From NCBI GenBank assembly GCA_039818345.1, contig JBCBUC010000001.1:124001-188000 (forward strand): DNA of 64,000 bases. The letters run 5' to 3'. A model generated the notes under the pieces. The model was not told the origin of the DNA. It made no database searches and was given only the letters and a program-made list of their open reading frames with translations. The stretch is from Parvularcula sp039818345 (lineage in GTDB: Bacteria; Pseudomonadota; Alphaproteobacteria; Caulobacterales; Parvularculaceae). The translations under genes were made by a program, and so were the position numbers. Shown here piece after piece: positions 1-7,574 of the stretch. Within the stretch, counting starts at the first letter, position 1. The number at the start of each line of letters is the position of its first letter.

Positions 1-2
1 CC

Positions 3-602
3 ATGACCGACATCATTCGCCTTGATGACAATGCCGAAAACCCAGCGGATACCCGTCCGACGCCGGCGGTGGATAAACACCTCTTTGCAGCGCGACAGGT
101 ATTGATCGTCGGCCAAATCACCATGGATCTGGCGAAAAGCGTGTCACAGCGCCTCTTGGCACTCTCGCAAGCGTCAAATGATCCGATCACGGTGATGGTG
201 TCATCACCCGGTGGTCATGTGGAATCCGGCGACATGATCCATGACATGATCCAGTTCATCAGCCCCAAGGTGAACATCGTGGGATCAGGATGGGTCGCCT
301 CCGCCGGTGCACTGATTTATGTGGCGGTGCCGAAAGAGCAGCGTTTCTGCACGGCCAACACGCGCTTCCTTCTGCACCAACCATCGGGCGGTGCAGGTGG
401 TCAGGCCTCAGACATTGAGATCCAGGCCCGTGAGATCGTCAAAATGAAGGAGCGCCTCAACAAGATCTTCGCGGCCGCCACCGGTCAGCCGCTGGAGAAG
501 GTCGAGAAAGACACCGACCGCGACTACTGGATGAGCCCAGAAGAAGCGATTGCGTACGGACTTGTCGGGAAAATCGTCAGCAGTGAAAGCGATGTGGCTT
601 AA
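3..602 (+). CDS. clpP: ClpP-family serine protease subunit (paralogue)
   Basis: A 199-residue ClpP-type subunit, expected to form the proteolytic barrel that degrades proteins fed by a Clp ATPase in the cytoplasm. The catalytic triad is visible: Ser100 in GWVASAGA, His125 in LLHQPSGG and Asp174 in DTDRDYWMS. The SPGG turn lies at 68-71 and the handle region (ASDIEIQAREI) is well kept. It departs from standard ClpP in having GWVASAGA for the usual GMAASMGA and LLHQP for MIHQP, so it is probably a second, specialised ClpP rather than the clpX partner copy; no clpX follows. The ATG lies two bases from the window edge, so the promoter is not visible. Length is normal for the family. Family call is firm; paralogue status is inference. 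Confidence 0.9.
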   Translation: MTDIIRLDDNAENPADTRPTPAVDKHLFAARQVLIVGQITMDLAKSVSQRLLALSQASNDPITVMVSSPGGHVESGDMIHDMIQFISPKVNIVGSGWVASAGALIYVAVPKEQRFCTANTRFLLHQPSGGAGGQASDIEIQAREIVKMKERLNKIFAAATGQPLEKVEKDTDRDYWMSPEEAIAYGLVGKIVSSESDVA

Positions 603-613
603 GCCCATCGCGC

Positions 614-1114
614 CTACTTGTTCTCACCAGGCATGTATTGTAGAGGGTCGGCATCGCCATAGGCGACAAATGCAACGTACACGAAGAATACGATAAAGAT
701 CACGAAAATCAAATAGCGCAAGCGCAAGATATTGGGCGTCACTTTTCGAACCCAGGTGACGTCCAGCTTATATTTCTCTCGGTGGCCTATTCCTGTTTCC
801 AGTTCGATCGAGCGCATATAGCGCGAAATGATATAGATATTGCTGGTGAGACGGATTGCTGTCGTCCATGCCAAGATCGACAGGATCGCCCCGCTCACCG
901 CTGACGTAAACCGCACCAAAGGCTCGAAGTTACCAGCACCCAACGACACCCCAGCGAGGGGGAGCAAGATTGCTAAAATCGGCGCGGTCGAGGTGTACAT
1001 CAGTCGTTCGTAGTGAAGCAGATTTTGAAACAGCCTATCATAGTCCAAATTGATCTGCTCTCGATCCTGATCAAGATTTGGCTGTTGTTGCGGGGTTTTG
1101 CTGATTGTCTGCAT
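614..1114 (-). CDS. hypothetical three-helix membrane protein
   Basis: I do not recognise a named family. The 166-residue product has a polar, Gln-rich N-terminus (1-40), then two adjacent hydrophobic helices (about 45-63 and 70-88) and a third near the C-terminus (about 133-152, rich in Ile/Phe/Val), with a charged segment between. It should be an inner-membrane protein. It runs convergently to the clpP paralogue with only 11 bases between stops, and it lies 9 bases downstream of the nitrilase gene on the same strand, so it is probably cotranscribed with it. Start is the ATG at the right end; no better upstream choice is seen. Confidence 0.7.
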   Translation of the reverse strand: MQTISKTPQQQPNLDQDREQINLDYDRLFQNLLHYERLMYTSTAPILAILLPLAGVSLGAGNFEPLVRFTSAVSGAILSILAWTTAIRLTSNIYIISRYMRSIELETGIGHREKYKLDVTWVRKVTPNILRLRYLIFVIFIVFFVYVAFVAYGDADPLQYMPGENK

Positions 1115-1123
1115 GATGAACTG

Positions 1124-2110
1124 TTATTCTGTTAGTGTGACAGTTGATTGACGGCGCCGATTGACGGTCAGCTCCAAAACATCCGGTCGGCTGTAATGGC
1201 CCACCGGGTCCATGTTCTGGCGTTCGCGTCGGACGGCGGCATGGTCGATGGTGGCGATGAGGAGCGCCTCTTTCTCGTTCACCGGTGGGATCAGGAACGC
1301 GCCATCAGGCCCGGCGATACAGGAGCCGCCTCGCGCCAGCCAGCCGGCAGACTCCCGGATGGCCTCAGCGCCGGGGAGGTCGATGGACATCTCCTCCGCA
1401 CGCATCACGCTGGAGACCGATAGAGCAAAGCTCCGCCCTTCGCGCGCTATGAAGGGTGTGATTTGCTCTGTGTTCTGCGGACCGCCAGGCCAGACGGCCA
1501 TGTGTAGATCTTCACCCTGACCATATAAAGAGGCGCGGGCGAGGGGCAGCCAGTTCTCCCAGCAATTAAGCCCGCCTGCGGTGAAGGGGCCGAGAGGGTG
1601 AACGCGCAGGCCATGGCCATCGCCCTGTCCCCAAACGAGCCGTTCTTCATAGGTCGGCTGAAGCTTTCTGTGGGCGGAGCGCACCTCGCCTTCGCGATCG
1701 ATATAGACGAGGGAGCAATAGAGCGTGTGTCCACCCCGGTCCGCTGCGCGCTCCATCGTGCCGAGATAAACCGCGATCTTCCGCGCCTTGGCGATGTCTT
1801 GGATCGGCTTAAGATCGCCGCGCTCGATCACCACGCCTTGGTCAAGATAATGGGCATACCACTCTTTTTGCACGGCGCTCTCAAACCGGGCGCCGTCGGT
1901 CTTCTCGACCCAGAATGGATAGCCGGGCAGCAGCCCTTCGCCAAAGCCGATAAGGTCCGCCCCTTCATCGGCGGCGAGCGCGGCCGTCTTGGCGATCTTC
2001 TCGGCCGTCGCCTGACGATCAAGAAAAACAGAGGTGATCTGACCAAGAGCGACGGTCAGCGCATCGCTCTCTTTAGGGTTCAGCGGGGCGTCGGGACGAA
2101 TGATCTCCAT
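1124..2110 (-). CDS. nitrilase / carbon-nitrogen hydrolase
   Basis: A 328-residue carbon-nitrogen hydrolase that should cleave a nitrile or amide through a cysteine thioester intermediate in the cytoplasm. The catalytic Glu-Lys-Cys set is complete: Glu58 in FGEGLLPGYP, Lys149 in HRKLQPTYEERLVWG and Cys183 in GLNCWENW. The last two motifs match branch-1 nitrilases (which release acid plus ammonia) better than the amidase branches. Substrate cannot be told from sequence. Length fits bacterial nitrilases. It stands upstream of the membrane protein at 614-1114 on the same strand. Confidence 0.88.
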   Translation of the reverse strand: MEIIRPDAPLNPKESDALTVALGQITSVFLDRQATAEKIAKTAALAADEGADLIGFGEGLLPGYPFWVEKTDGARFESAVQKEWYAHYLDQGVVIERGDLKPIQDIAKARKIAVYLGTMERAADRGGHTLYCSLVYIDREGEVRSAHRKLQPTYEERLVWGQGDGHGLRVHPLGPFTAGGLNCWENWLPLARASLYGQGEDLHMAVWPGGPQNTEQITPFIAREGRSFALSVSSVMRAEEMSIDLPGAEAIRESAGWLARGGSCIAGPDGAFLIPPVNEKEALLIATIDHAAVRRERQNMDPVGHYSRPDVLELTVNRRRQSTVTLTE

Positions 2111-2146
2111 CGCTCTTATGGGCGCCCCTAAAGGCGCATCGTCAAG

Positions 2147-2791
2147 TCAGCCGCGGGCCAGCTTGGCGCCTTTCAGCCCAAGGATAAGGAATGCTGGAAG
2201 CGCAGCCGGCCCTAGGGCGGTGAAGGCTGCCGTGTTGCCCAAAAAAGCGAGCCCGAAACCGGCTCCACCGATCAGGTTGGAAAGGCCCCCGATGCCGAGG
2301 ATCACCTTCCACGTCATTTTTTCTTGGAACAAGGCTTCAGCAACCAACGCGATGCCAAACCCAGTGTGGTAGAGGAAGCCGCCGACATAGAACATCACTG
2401 TGGTCGTCCCGATCAACGTGGCTAATGTGTTGAGATCAACCGTCTCTGCAAAGACGACTTCCTTATATCCCCCAAGCATAATGGGATACTCAGTGGCAGC
2501 GATCAGAATGCCGGCTGCCGCAAGCGCCCAACCAGCGACACCCACACGGTGGGGGATCATCGCCATGGCTCCTGCCGCCATGAGCCCGAGCGCGATAACC
2601 TCGAATTTCCAGCCCAAAGCCAAAGCATCGAAGTTCTCTTTGATGAAGGCCGCGCGTTCGGCCATCGTTGAGCCGCTTTCCAGCCTGCCCATGATGGTCA
2701 CATAGTCGATGATGATGAAGGGCATGGAGAAGGCGCCGAGCATCAAGAAAAGACCGGCTATGCGGTGTCCGCTGCTATGTGTCTGATCCAT
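2147..2791 (-). CDS. hypothetical multi-pass membrane protein
   Basis: A 214-residue integral membrane protein with about six hydrophobic segments (roughly 10-30, 60-78, 84-102, 122-146, 160-180 and 188-208) and a short polar N-terminus. The general plan resembles small DUF4386-like membrane proteins, but I cannot assign it with confidence. It precedes the nitrilase on the same strand with a 36-base gap, so it may be the first gene of a leftward trio (membrane protein, nitrilase, membrane protein). Start is the ATG at 2791. Confidence 0.7.
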   Translation of the reverse strand: MDQTHSSGHRIAGLFLMLGAFSMPFIIIDYVTIMGRLESGSTMAERAAFIKENFDALALGWKFEVIALGLMAAGAMAMIPHRVGVAGWALAAAGILIAATEYPIMLGGYKEVVFAETVDLNTLATLIGTTTVMFYVGGFLYHTGFGIALVAEALFQEKMTWKVILGIGGLSNLIGGAGFGLAFLGNTAAFTALGPAALPAFLILGLKGAKLARG

Positions 2792-2988
2792 GGGTCCCCC
2801 ACTTAACGCACGAGCTTACCCGACGCTGGTTGCCCAGCAACCCCCAAGGGTCAGCACTCAATCAGTGTGCCTGCGTTTCGCCAAATGAGTACATTAGCCA
2901 TACGGGACTTATTCCTTTTGAAGAAGTGATTGACTTCAACAATTACCCGCGCGAGTTACGTATAGTTCCCCGAAAAGACTGGTATTTT
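2792..2988. other. AT-richer intergenic region before the NYN gene
   Basis: The 197 bases between the divergent membrane-protein and NYN genes are visibly AT-richer than the flanks, especially from about 2880 on. The downstream reading frame stays open here back to 2779, but the residues look non-coding and a good ATG exists at 2989. A TTGACT at 2930 and a TATAGT at 2961 look like promoter hexamers but are 25 bases apart, too far for a standard sigma-70 promoter. Confidence 0.35.
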
Positions 2989-3579
2989 ATGACAAAACGA
3001 GTTCATATCATTTGGGACAACTCGAACATTTTTCACTCAGGGCAGCGAGTGTGTGAAGAAAATGAACCGATGCATGAGCAGGAGTTTCGTATCCACTTTA
3101 GACACCTGATTGATCTTGCCGCCGATAACAGACCTGTCGAACAAGTTTTCTGCGTAGGGTCGGTTCCGCCCCCAACTGACGCGATTTGGGGGCATATTCG
3201 GCAAATCACCGGTAGAGATCCCGAGACTTACGAACGCGGAGCGGCATCTGGTACCGAACAAGCCGTTGACCAAGCGCTTCAAGTTAGGATGCTCCGCCTA
3301 GGTTACGACGTTACCCCGCCAGAGACGTTGGTGCTGCTTACAGGTGATGGATCGGGATGGGAGGAAGGAATTGGGTTCTTCGCCGACATCAAACGATTGC
3401 ACGAGATGGGATGGGCGATTGAGGTGTTGTCATGGGCGCGCAGTTGCAAGCGCGTCATGCGAGAGTGGGCTAACAACAACGGCGTATTCGTTGATCTTGA
3501 GCCGTTCTACTCCTCCATCACCTTTTTGCAGCGATATAGACAGGCGAAACCTCTCAATTTGATACGACGACCACGTTAG
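2989..3579 (+). CDS. NYN-domain (PIN-like) putative ribonuclease
   Basis: A 196-residue protein with the plan of an NYN domain, a PIN-like fold that usually cleaves RNA using clustered acidic residues and Mg2+. Visible landmarks are WDNSNIF near the N-terminus (first Asp and the conserved Asn), GTEQAVDQALQVRML in the middle (second Asp) and LLTGDGSGWEEGIGF (third Asp), then IEVLSWARSCKRVMREW towards the C-terminus. I chose ATG 2989 because the domain begins right after it and earlier in-frame ATGs (2779 on) add a stretch with no domain character. Base composition is lower in GC than the neighbours, suggesting recent gain. No antitoxin-like partner is next to it. RNA targets are unknown. Confidence 0.72.
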   Translation: MTKRVHIIWDNSNIFHSGQRVCEENEPMHEQEFRIHFRHLIDLAADNRPVEQVFCVGSVPPPTDAIWGHIRQITGRDPETYERGAASGTEQAVDQALQVRMLRLGYDVTPPETLVLLTGDGSGWEEGIGFFADIKRLHEMGWAIEVLSWARSCKRVMREWANNNGVFVDLEPFYSSITFLQRYRQAKPLNLIRRPR

Positions 3580-3712
3580 CCATCAGCGTGTTCCATATTT
3601 ATGGGAACTATATAATCCAATATGAGCGTAACGTGCCCGATTAGGTCCGTTGCGACCCTCACTCGAATGGCAACAACAGGCCAAGATCGATCATTCATGT
3701 TGAGTGTCGACC

Positions 3713-4519
3713 CTAGACTTCTTTAGCCTTCGCTGCGCGCCAATAGTCTTCGAGTTGGTCGAGACTGTGGTCTTCGAACCCTCGGCCAGACTGCTTGACC
3801 AGCGTTTCCAGGTGGCGGAAGCGGCGTTCGAACTTCTCATTGGCTTTTCTCGTGGCTGTCTCGCTGTCGATCGTCAGTCTCCTGCCGAAATTGGCGCAGG
3901 AGGTCAGGAGGTCACCGAGCTCTTCCTCCGTATGCGCCCTATCTCCGGAGTGATAGGCCTCACGCAACTCGTCGAGCTCTTCTTGGATTTTGTCGAGGAT
4001 GTGCTCGGGCTTGTCCCACTCAAATCCCACGCGCGCTGCACGCTTGGTCAGTTTCTCAGCGCGGGTGAGGGCGGGGAGCCCGACGGGAACATCGGCGAGG
4101 ACGCTGTCATCCTCTTCGCGCTCCGCCCGCTCCGCGGCTTTGATCTCCTCCCAGGCGAGGGTCTGGCCCTCCGCGTCGCGGCCATCCGGCGCGTCAAAGA
4201 CGTGGGGATGCCGGCGGATCATCTTGGTGGTGATGGCTTCGCACACATCATCAAAGCTAAAGGCGCCGCGTTCGCTCGCCATTTGGCTATGAAAAACCGT
4301 TTGCAGCAGGAGATCGCCAAGCTCTGACTTTAATTGCTCGTCGGTGCCGTTTTCGATGGCATCGACCACCTCATAGGCTTCTTCGATACAGTAAGCCGCG
4401 ATGGACTGATGGTCTTGCTGACGATCCCAAGGGCAACCGCCGTCAGGATCGCGCAAAGCAGCCATCAATTCCTTCAGCCCCTCAATAGAGCGCACATCTT
4501 GGGGAGGCGTTTTGGCCAC
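3713..4519 (-). CDS. mazG: nucleoside triphosphate pyrophosphohydrolase MazG
   Basis: A 268-residue, two-domain MazG that hydrolyses NTPs/dNTPs to the monophosphate and PPi, cleansing the nucleotide pool. The N-domain carries CPWDRQQDHQSI, the metal-binding EEAYEVVDAI and ELGDLLLQ; the C-domain repeats the set as EELDELREA and EELGDLLTS. RRHPHVF and KWEEIK-like (AWEEIKAAER) segments are typical of the full-length enzyme. The start is a GTG at 4519, only 6 bases after the stop of a tiny upstream ORF (4526-4633), so translation is probably coupled. Function is secure. Confidence 0.93.
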   Translation of the reverse strand: MAKTPPQDVRSIEGLKELMAALRDPDGGCPWDRQQDHQSIAAYCIEEAYEVVDAIENGTDEQLKSELGDLLLQTVFHSQMASERGAFSFDDVCEAITTKMIRRHPHVFDAPDGRDAEGQTLAWEEIKAAERAEREEDDSVLADVPVGLPALTRAEKLTKRAARVGFEWDKPEHILDKIQEELDELREAYHSGDRAHTEEELGDLLTSCANFGRRLTIDSETATRKANEKFERRFRHLETLVKQSGRGFEDHSLDQLEDYWRAAKAKEV

Positions 4520-4525
4520 GGGTGA

Positions 4526-4633
4526 TCAGCGCCGGTTTTTCTGTTTCTCTTGCCACCAGCGCGTCCAGACAGTGAGGCCGATGGCGAAGGCCACGCCAAT
4601 ACCGCTAATGATCAGGGCTTCCGTCGTCGTCAT
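4526..4633 (-). CDS. putative 35-aa single-helix membrane peptide
   Basis: A small ORF that reads MTTTEALIISGIGVAFAIGL, then a Trp/Arg/Lys-rich tail (TVWTRWWQEKQKNRR). This is the form of a single membrane helix with a positive cytoplasmic tail. It overlaps the end of the 74-aa ORF upstream (4605-4829) by 29 bases and stops 6 bases before the mazG GTG, as expected of a coupled three-gene set. No homologue is known to me, and there is only a weak ribosome-binding site, so expression is inference. Confidence 0.42.
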   Translation of the reverse strand: MTTTEALIISGIGVAFAIGLTVWTRWWQEKQKNRR

Positions 4634-4829
4634 TCTCAGAATCACTTTGTTCCGTCGATGCTATGGTAATGACCATGCAAGCGCCATAGCAAATTAAGCC
4701 CGCCATCATGAGTGTGACACTGCCGGCGATGGTATCGGCAGCGAGAAAAGCACCTACGAAATAAGCGATTGCGAGTTGCGCCAGAATATCTGCGTTTCGT
4801 TCTGCAACGGACTTCATTGATGCCTCCAA
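4605..4829 (-). CDS. hypothetical small membrane protein (74 aa)
   Basis: A 74-residue protein with a charged N-terminus (MEASMKSVAERN), two hydrophobic stretches (about 15-32 and 37-56) and an acidic tail (SDSENDDDGSPDH), so probably a two-helix inner-membrane protein with cytoplasmic ends. Family not recognised. It is the first gene of the leftward set leading to mazG, and it is divergent from ilvE across 263 bases. Confidence 0.5.
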   Translation of the reverse strand: MEASMKSVAERNADILAQLAIAYFVGAFLAADTIAGSVTLMMAGLICYGACMVITIASTEQSDSENDDDGSPDH

Positions 4830-4900
4830 TTTGAAGACACCAAATGGCGCTTTGCTAGATCATACAAACAAAACGTACCACAATTATTATAGTAAAGCGA

Positions 4901-4912
4901 TAACCTAGGTTA
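4901..4912. promoter_or_regulatory. perfect 12-bp palindrome, candidate operator
   Basis: TAACCTAGGTTA is a perfect palindrome in the AT-rich gap between the divergent small membrane gene (starts 4829) and ilvE (starts 5093). It follows the AT-rich stretch 4861-4895 containing TATTATAGT, which could be a promoter. The position suits a dimeric regulator acting on either direction. No regulator can be named from the sequence alone. Confidence 0.35.
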
Positions 4913-5092
4913 ATGTGCTACCTGCCGTGCGCTATCAAACAGATGAATGCACTCAAGCCACAGGCCGGTGGGGCACTATTGCTGCTTGTTACCCTTTGGC
5001 AGTGGCGCTTTCAGCGAAGTTCGGAATTTTCTTTCCATGCCACTTTGGCTTCGCCAAAACCCGCCAATCGACACGACCAAAGGAGAAACACC

Positions 5093-6019
5093 ATGCCGAT
5101 TAAAGAATCCAAATACATCTGGCGGAACGGTGTGATGGTCCCTTGGGCTGAGGCGACCACCCATGTGATGACCCACGCGCTTCTCTATGGCACGTCGGCC
5201 TTTGAAGGCATTCGCGCCTATCAAACCAACAAGGGCACGGTGATCTTCCGCAACGAGGCGCATATCGATCGGCTGTTCTATTCGGCCAAGATCTACGGCA
5301 TCGGAATCCACTACACCCGCGATGAAGTGATGGAAGCGGCGCGCCAAACGGTGCGGGAAAATGGTCTGCAGTCGGCCTATATCCGCATGAACGCTTATCT
5401 TGGCTATGGCGAGATTTCTCCAGCAGCCGTCGGCGCCCCCGATGAACTCGACATCATCGCCTTCGAATTCGGCCGCTATTTGGGTGACGAAGGCATTAAG
5501 CAGGGCATCGATGTTTGCGTCAGCTCGTGGCGGCGCAGTGCGCCAGGAACGATCCCTGCGGGCGTGAAAATGGCGGGCAATTATCTCTCAAGTCGTTTGA
5601 TCACCAGCGAGGCAAAAGGCCGTGGGTGCACGGAGGGAATTGGCCTTAGCCATAGCGGCAATGTCTCCGAAGGCGCCGGCGAGAATCTATTCATGGTGCA
5701 CCGGGGCAGGATCATCACCCCGCCCATGGCTGCGTCGATCCTTGGCGGGATTACCCGCGATTCGGTGATCACCATGGCGAAAGACCGCGGCATTGACGTC
5801 GTGGAGCAAGAAATCTCCCGTGAAATGCTCTATGCAGCAGACGAATTGTTCTTCACAGGGACCGCAGCCGAAGTGACACCCATTCGCTCCGTCGACGGCA
5901 TTGCGATTGGTGAGCAAGGGAACAAACCGGTGACCTCGCAGCTCCAAGAGGCATTTTTCGGTCTTTTTGATGGGACCACGGAAGACACTTATGGGTGGCT
6001 CGATCCTATTGGGGGCTGA
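5093..6019 (+). CDS. ilvE: branched-chain amino acid aminotransferase
   Basis: A 308-residue class IV (fold-type IV) PLP aminotransferase, last step of Leu/Ile/Val synthesis and first of their breakdown, with 2-oxoglutarate/glutamate as partner. The PLP Lys is Lys159 in GVKMAGNY; other signatures are YGTSAFEGIRAY near 32-43, EGAGENLFMV and FFTGTAAEVTPIRSVDG. The start is ATG 5093, since a clear AGGAG (5081-5085) lies 7 bases before it and the known family N-terminus begins just after; the frame stays open upstream to 4913 without domain content. It stands alone, about 130 bases before the SDR gene. Confidence 0.94.
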   Translation: MPIKESKYIWRNGVMVPWAEATTHVMTHALLYGTSAFEGIRAYQTNKGTVIFRNEAHIDRLFYSAKIYGIGIHYTRDEVMEAARQTVRENGLQSAYIRMNAYLGYGEISPAAVGAPDELDIIAFEFGRYLGDEGIKQGIDVCVSSWRRSAPGTIPAGVKMAGNYLSSRLITSEAKGRGCTEGIGLSHSGNVSEGAGENLFMVHRGRIITPPMAASILGGITRDSVITMAKDRGIDVVEQEISREMLYAADELFFTGTAAEVTPIRSVDGIAIGEQGNKPVTSQLQEAFFGLFDGTTEDTYGWLDPIGG

Positions 6020-6157
6020 CCCCAGGCCTAAGGTGCTGGCCGTTTAAGTGATCGCTTTTCAAAGGCGAGGGGCGATCCTAAAGTCCGGAACAGTCATTCT
6101 AACTTGTTCTGATCCTCCGTTCGCGGCAGGCTGACCGCAAAAATAGGGAGGTTGGCC

Positions 6158-6892
6158 GTGAGCGAGAAGGGTGCATGCCTTGTCATCGGGGCTGGTGACG
6201 ACACAGGCGGTGCAGTGGCGCGCGCCTTTGCCCGCGAGGGCTACACAAGTTGCCTCGTGCGACGGCCGCGCAACACCGAAGAGCTTGAGGGGCTGGCGCA
6301 ATCGATCCGTGACGAAGGTCATCAGGCGATAGCGATGCCAGCTGATGCTCGGGACGAGGACGAAATGATCGCCCTGGTCAACAGAATTGAGGCGGATGTT
6401 GGCCCTATTGAAGTCGCCGTCTTCAACATCGGCGCCAATGTGCAGTTTCCGATTTTAGAGATGACATCCCGCGTCTATCGAAAAGTCTGGGAAATGGCGT
6501 GTTTCTCAGGTTTTTTGATGGGCCGAGAGGTGACGCGTCATATGCTTCCCCGCGGGCGCGGGACCATCATCTTCACCGGCGCCACAGCAAGTTTCCGCGG
6601 CCGGGAAAATCTCTCCGCTTTTGCAGGTGCCAAGCATGCGCTGCGGGCGTTGGCACAATCCATGGCGCGGGAGCTAGGGCCGAAAAACATTCATGTCGCC
6701 CACACCATCATCGATGGCATGATCGACTCGCGCTTTATCAGGGAAAACGTTCCCGCGGTCGATGATCTCCGCGAAACCGATGGTATTCTGAACCCGGACC
6801 ACATCGCTCAGAACTATGTGATGCTGCACAATCAACCGCGCGACGCATGGACCCATGAATTGGACCTTCGTCCGTGGAAAGAACAATGGTAG
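6158..6892 (+). CDS. SDR-family oxidoreductase, Phe in place of catalytic Tyr
   Basis: A 244-residue short-chain dehydrogenase/reductase-like protein. The Rossmann glycine motif reads GAGDDTGGAVA and the NxGxN-like motif reads NIGANV. The usual YxxxK reads FAGAK (in LSAFAGAKHAL), so the catalytic Tyr is Phe; the Lys is kept and a Thr/Ser-rich TGATASF strand precedes it. This weakens a simple dehydrogenase claim. GTG 6158 is preferred to TTG 6152 because AGGGAGG (6145-6151) is 6 bases from the GTG. The next gene (HCCA isomerase-like) follows by 9 bases, so the two are one operon and may act in aromatic or fatty-acyl breakdown; that is inference. Confidence 0.82.
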   Translation: MSEKGACLVIGAGDDTGGAVARAFAREGYTSCLVRRPRNTEELEGLAQSIRDEGHQAIAMPADARDEDEMIALVNRIEADVGPIEVAVFNIGANVQFPILEMTSRVYRKVWEMACFSGFLMGREVTRHMLPRGRGTIIFTGATASFRGRENLSAFAGAKHALRALAQSMARELGPKNIHVAHTIIDGMIDSRFIRENVPAVDDLRETDGILNPDHIAQNYVMLHNQPRDAWTHELDLRPWKEQW

Positions 6893-6901
6893 GAGACAAA
6901 G

Positions 6902-7513
6902 ATGACCGTGACCGCTGAATTCCATTTCGACTTTGGAAGTCCCAATGCCTATTTCTGCGCCCGCGTTTTGCCAGAGATTGAAGAGCGCACAGGTGTGACC
7001 TTTCAATGGGTACCGGTGCTGCTGGGCGGTATTTTCAAAGCGACCGAAAACCAAGCGCCATGGATGGCCTTTGCCCATGTGAAGGGGAAGGTGGCCTATG
7101 AGCAGCTCGAGATCACGCGCTTCCAAAAAGATCATGGGATCACCAACTTTCTTCTGAACCCAAACTTTCCAATGGTGACGTTGATGATGATGCGCGGGGC
7201 AACGGCTGTTGAGGGCACCGACGATTTCCGGACCTACTGTGACGCCTGTTTTCGAGGTATGTGGGAAGACGGAAAGAAGATGGATGACCCCGATATTCTT
7301 CTCGGTGCGCTTAATGATGCTGGCCTCGACGGCGCGGCTATTTTTGAGAAGGCACAAACCCCGGATGTCAAAGCCAAATTGATCGAGCGCACCAATGACA
7401 GTGTTGAGCGCGGCGCCTTCGGTATCCCGACTTTCTTTGTCGGTGATGAAATGTTCTGGGGCAAAGAGAGACTGGGTCAGATCGAGGCTGAAATCATGAA
7501 GCAAAAGGGCTAA
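6902..7513 (+). CDS. 2-hydroxychromene-2-carboxylate isomerase-like, DsbA superfamily
   Basis: A 203-residue protein of the kappa-GST/HCCA isomerase branch of the thioredoxin-like DsbA superfamily. HFDFGSPNAYF at 8-18 carries the Ser that replaces the DsbA cysteine pair and activates glutathione in this group; GAFGIPTFFVGDEMFWGKERL towards the C-terminus contains the cis-Pro and the typical FWG segment. HCCA isomerases work in naphthalene-type ring breakdown, but most genomic copies have unknown substrates. It is cotranscribed with the SDR gene just upstream. Start ATG with AGGAG before it. Confidence 0.85.
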   Translation: MTVTAEFHFDFGSPNAYFCARVLPEIEERTGVTFQWVPVLLGGIFKATENQAPWMAFAHVKGKVAYEQLEITRFQKDHGITNFLLNPNFPMVTLMMMRGATAVEGTDDFRTYCDACFRGMWEDGKKMDDPDILLGALNDAGLDGAAIFEKAQTPDVKAKLIERTNDSVERGAFGIPTFFVGDEMFWGKERLGQIEAEIMKQKG

Positions 7514-7574
7514 CCCTCTGGTTCCTGAGTTTTTCTTTCTGTTTGCTGATCGCGCGGGGACATTCGTCTTTGCG

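Noticed and set aside
3704..4327. A 207-codon open frame opposite to mazG
   Set aside because: The minus strand shows a complete MazG with all metal-binding motifs; this is its shadow.
4913..5092. A Leu-rich segment (GGALLLLVTLW) before ilvE that could be an attenuator leader peptide
   Set aside because: The frame runs without a stop straight into ilvE, there is no terminator/antiterminator pair, and the good Shine-Dalgarno is at ATG 5093.
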